NCBI GenBank assembly: GCA_028554645.1
Contig: JAQOOI010000017.1
Coordinates: 62,001-126,000, forward strand
From: Omphalotus guepiniiformis
Lineage: Eukaryota; Basidiomycota; Agaricomycetes; Agaricales; Omphalotaceae
Direction: 5' to 3'
Length of the DNA stretch: 64,000 bases
Numbering within the stretch: position 1 is the first letter of the stretch; each line of letters starts with the position of its first letter. Positions 60,961 through 64,000 of this stretch are shown in pieces. The position numbers and the translations under genes are program-made. The notes under the pieces are model-generated. The model made no database searches. It saw only the letters and a program-made list of their open reading frames with translations, and had not been told where the DNA came from.

Positions 60961-63713
60961 CCATTGACTCGTCAGAAAGCTCTGATATGCTCATTCACAG
61001 TGTCATCATTTGCTCACCTAAACGTTGTATGATTCAATGACGAATCCTGGACTGCCGGAGGTCACTTCCCGTAAAACTCAAATATCTTGTTTACCGCTCT
61101 TGAAGTGTCTCTTACCCGGTCTATTCAGCCCGCATCCCTCACGTATCCTGCTACTCTCCTTTCATTACGCGCGGCAAGTCGCTCGCAACGATTTGAGCAT
61201 CAGCGAACACAAAGTCAACCTCCGTGCTCCTCTTTTCCTACAATCTCACTTCCACAATCCTATCACAGCCTTCTCCATGTCAAGCTCTGAAAAATCGATA
61301 AGTCGCTCCTTTAAGCTGACCCTTCAACGTGGCCATATGACTGTTGTGGAATTCTATGAAATGAGGCCTCGAGCGTCCCAGAACCGTCGGATATATCTTC
61401 TGAGTTAGAGTGGCCAGAACGTAACGCCAGAGACGAAGAAAACGCCACGGAACTCTCGTGCTTGTGGCATGGAAGTACACGAGCAAGGCAGGATGGCGCC
61501 AGAAGTGAAGAGTCCCTGATCGACAATTACAGACCAACAGGATGCATGGTCGTTTCTCTTTTGTAAATTGTTCAGCTAAATGAATGAACGCAAGGCTGTA
61601 CCAGGAATGTTTGTGAAATGTAAGAAGAGGCATCGTTGTGTTATGCGCACCTTCGAAAAGCCGCCCAACACTGGCTATCGTGTCATTCCACTCATATTAC
61701 CCCCCTCTGTAACCTCTCATTGTGCAGGTGAGTTAATTGCGGTAGTTCAACGTGCTAACAGCTATACTTCATCGAAATTTTATGGCCGTATTGAGATCGT
61801 TGGAGGCTTAGAAAAGAGAGTGCAGTGCTGACGATGCAGTGCTGACGGTGCGGACCGCAACGGAGTTTCAAATGCTGACTTATGTAACGCGTCCGGCAGA
61901 CTTCCGGCATCTTGCAATTTTCACAGCTCCGACTCGTCAGCGCTAGCGGCGTTCGAACTTCGAACAAACGATCTTCAAGGCCCGAGACTTTGAACTTGCT
62001 GTTGTCTCCTTATTGGCAGTGAACGTGTTCACTATCATCTATCTCGAATGAACACCAGTATTCAGTGTCAGGACAAGGTTGAATGGTAGCAGCTGTTAGC
62101 TCTGTTAGCCTACGAGATCTCATTGCGTTATCCTCCGAGTCTTCGACGGACGTACCGCGTATCGTGGCGTATGCTCTGTTGGTTGGGCCCGGGTTCAAGG
62201 TACGTTATTTTGAAATATGTTAGCTCTCCGCAGTGAAAGTTTGAACTCATACCTTGAATATGAAGTGTTTTAGTTCCAACTTTGCATTTTCGATCTCCGG
62301 ACACGAGTCTTGAGGATTTTGGCCTCCTTGTTCACGTCGGACGTTGAACCTATTAGCATGAATCAAGCTCTATTCTGAATGCGAACAACGTTTGAATGCC
62401 CCGCTGATATCCCTTCCGCAGAAGTTGAATACACCATGCTCAAATCACCGCGTTTCGTTTTTGATAAACGCCACGATATACTTACAGATAGTATGTTGCA
62501 TAATTAAGTCTTGCCGCATGTCCCACACTGAACTGTACATCCCTTGTTTTAGGACATGTGACAGAAAAGCTCGAACGAAAGGAGCCGTCGCTGAAGCGTG
62601 CAAAGTGACACGCTCGGTCCAACATACAAACTTTCGTGAGTGAATGAGCGTACGTGCTGTAGCGTGCTGGTATTAATCTTACAAGTCACCATCAATCGTC
62701 GGGGTAGTCGGTGTGGAACGGGTGAGTGCATGGTTCTGTCAGAAATCTGCTGATCCTTTTAGACATGGAGCAAACATATCACTTGTCTTCTTTCAATTAT
62801 GCCGGCTGGATTCTTGAAGATTCTTGACCCTGGGCGTTTCCTACATATTTCTCGGTTGCTCGGCCGCCCTACATAGTCGAGATCTGCCATATACAGGTCG
62901 AACTCCGTACTGTATCCCCATGAACCCCGTGAGCGTGATATACAACAATAAGGTGAGTTAGTTCGACTTCAAAGCTCTCACCGGGATGTTCGTAGCTGCG
63001 TCAATGGATGAATATGGTGCATGTACTACTCTTCGGCTGCGCCAAAGAAGATATACAGTCATACGCATGGAACCAGGCGCATTATAGCTACGACGGTCTA
63101 TTATAAATGCCGAAAGACTACGCTCGTCATCCACTTTGGAAACCATCGACATACTTCCTATTTTATCTTGCTATTGACTTTTATCTCCGGTAGGTCTCAC
63201 CATTCTTCACTACCGAGATATCTCATTCGAGCAGATTCACTGAAAGGCTGTCAGTGCCCGTTTTACGCTGACAAAGTGTTCTGATAATGTGAGATTAACA
63301 AATGCACAGTATTTGTGTTTCAAGCTTCTAGCATATGAAGGGAATCGTACCAAGGCACATGAAGAAACTATCTCTGTGGGTCTTCATTCAACAGGGAGCT
63401 ACGTACAAGAATGAAGTTACCTTTTCACACCAGTACAGTATTTCGGAGACAAGCGAGGGTAGTGAAAGGTGCGCTTCTGATGTTTCGCGCGCTTTTGACA
63501 GCGCCACTGCAAAGGTAAGAGTATATATTCGGAGTATACTTCCAAACGGCGTCGAGAAACTGCCGTTCAGGAAACTTTGGAAGCACATTTTTCATTTTTC
63601 GGAATGGCGGGTTCTGAAATCATTCAACGGGGTGCGTGGACTAGCATCTTAGAAGGCTGACCCAACTAGCAAGTTCTCGTATTTCTTTACGTGCCTGTCG
63701 CCTGAGAAATAGG
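60961..63713. other. Long intergenic region, no gene supported
   Basis: About 2.75 kb. Many open frames of 60 to 127 codons on both strands, none with a family pattern, signal peptide or consistent introns. Nothing else is recognised. Confidence 0.45.
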
Positions 63714-63720
63714 TATAAAT
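63714..63720 (+). promoter_or_regulatory. TATA box of gene at right edge
   Basis: TATAAAT about 35 bases before the ATG at 63755. Confidence 0.5.
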
Positions 63721-63754
63721 TCACAGCGTCTTTTTTCGACTCGAAAGGCGCGCC

Positions 63755-64000
63755 ATGTACCCTTCACGTCTTTTCAAGATCCCCCTCCTATTGCTGGATG
63801 CCCTCTGTATGCGTGTTTCGGCTACTCCACCTAATCCAACTGGGGCTTCCGGTAGAATATCCATCCCCGATTGGAGAGAAAAGTTTCTGCGAAGCTTATC
63901 ATGGCCTTGTGTTGTCCTTCGGGTATGTGACAACCCGCTTTTTTTGTTAAACTGAACAGCTCAAAGTTCTGGTGAACAAGGCCATTTCCTGGTCTTCTGA
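63755..64000 (+). CDS. 5' exons of a membrane protein, perhaps isoprenylcysteine methyltransferase-like (truncated by window)
   Basis: Exon 1 reads 'MYPSRLFKIPLLLLDALCMR' then 'VSATPPNPTG' and 'IPDWREKFLRSLSWPCVVLR'. A 37-nt intron (GTATGTGAC...GAACAG) leads in phase to 'LKVLVNKAISWSS' at the edge. A short KIPLLLL hydrophobic segment followed by ATPPNP is how many mushroom isoprenylcysteine carboxyl methyltransferase-like proteins begin, but the catalytic part lies outside the window. The call is tentative. Confidence 0.45.

Noticed and set aside
61025..63652. Several open frames of 60 to 127 codons
   Set aside because: No family motif, signal peptide, consistent introns or promoter element; both strands are open to a similar extent.

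Overview
The window looks like nuclear DNA of a mushroom-forming basidiomycete (Agaricomycetes). Genes carry many short introns of about 45 to 75 nt with GT-AG ends, there are secreted oxidative enzymes (laccase, GMC oxidoreductase), and the mobile DNA is of types typical of this group: KDZ transposases with a CxC2 zinc cluster and an Ngaro-type tyrosine-recombinase retrotransposon. No database search was possible. Family names rest on motifs read in the conceptual translations after I spliced the exons by eye.

Left arm (1 to 25.3 kb). There are two copies of a small secreted lectin-like protein, an F-box gene with frameshifts, a tRNA-Arg(ACG), a 2-oxoglutarate/Fe(II) oxygenase, a laccase, a fungal arylsulfotransferase-like (ASST) secreted protein, a GMC oxidoreductase with a Ser/Asn-rich, GPI-like tail, and a DUF2235-WD40 gene that appears frameshifted. 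The arm ends in the 3' half of a second F-box gene.

Mobile block (25.3 to 57.6 kb). About 32.3 kb of transposon DNA separates the 3' half of that F-box gene (24625-25294) from a matching 5' half (57617-57898). Its outer ends carry an inverted motif, ACTAGGGTTTGG at the left and CCAGACCCTAGT at the right, with shared subterminal motifs further in. Inside are two diverged versions of the same five-gene cassette in the same order and orientation. Each has a KDZ transposase (-), a Ser/Pro-rich partner (-), a protein starting MGRxRLYH (+), a small protein with an RNase H1 hybrid-binding-like domain (-), and a protein with a GWNF...GGP core, a KEN motif and a basic tail (+). Cassette A covers 26.4-36.2 kb. 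Cassette B covers 40.5-56.7 kb, and its transposase gene is split by a 6.1-kb Ngaro element with intact-looking gag, RT-RNase H and tyrosine recombinase frames and split direct repeats. Between the cassettes lie a GIY-YIG-like T5orf172/MUG113 gene, a long palindrome and a minisatellite. A Pro/Ser-rich gene next to cassette B has an N-terminus resembling that of the last cassette A gene.

Right arm (57.6 to 64 kb). The F-box 5' half is followed by a second tRNA-Arg(ACG), this one with an 11-nt intron, a third lectin-like gene with a duplicated upstream region, and a deletion-derived remnant of the DUF2235-WD40 gene. About 2.7 kb has no gene I can support. At the edge is the first exon of what may be an isoprenylcysteine methyltransferase-like gene. 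The lectin, F-box, tRNA-Arg and DUF2235 sequences recur on both sides, so the locus grew by local duplication and was then invaded by transposons.
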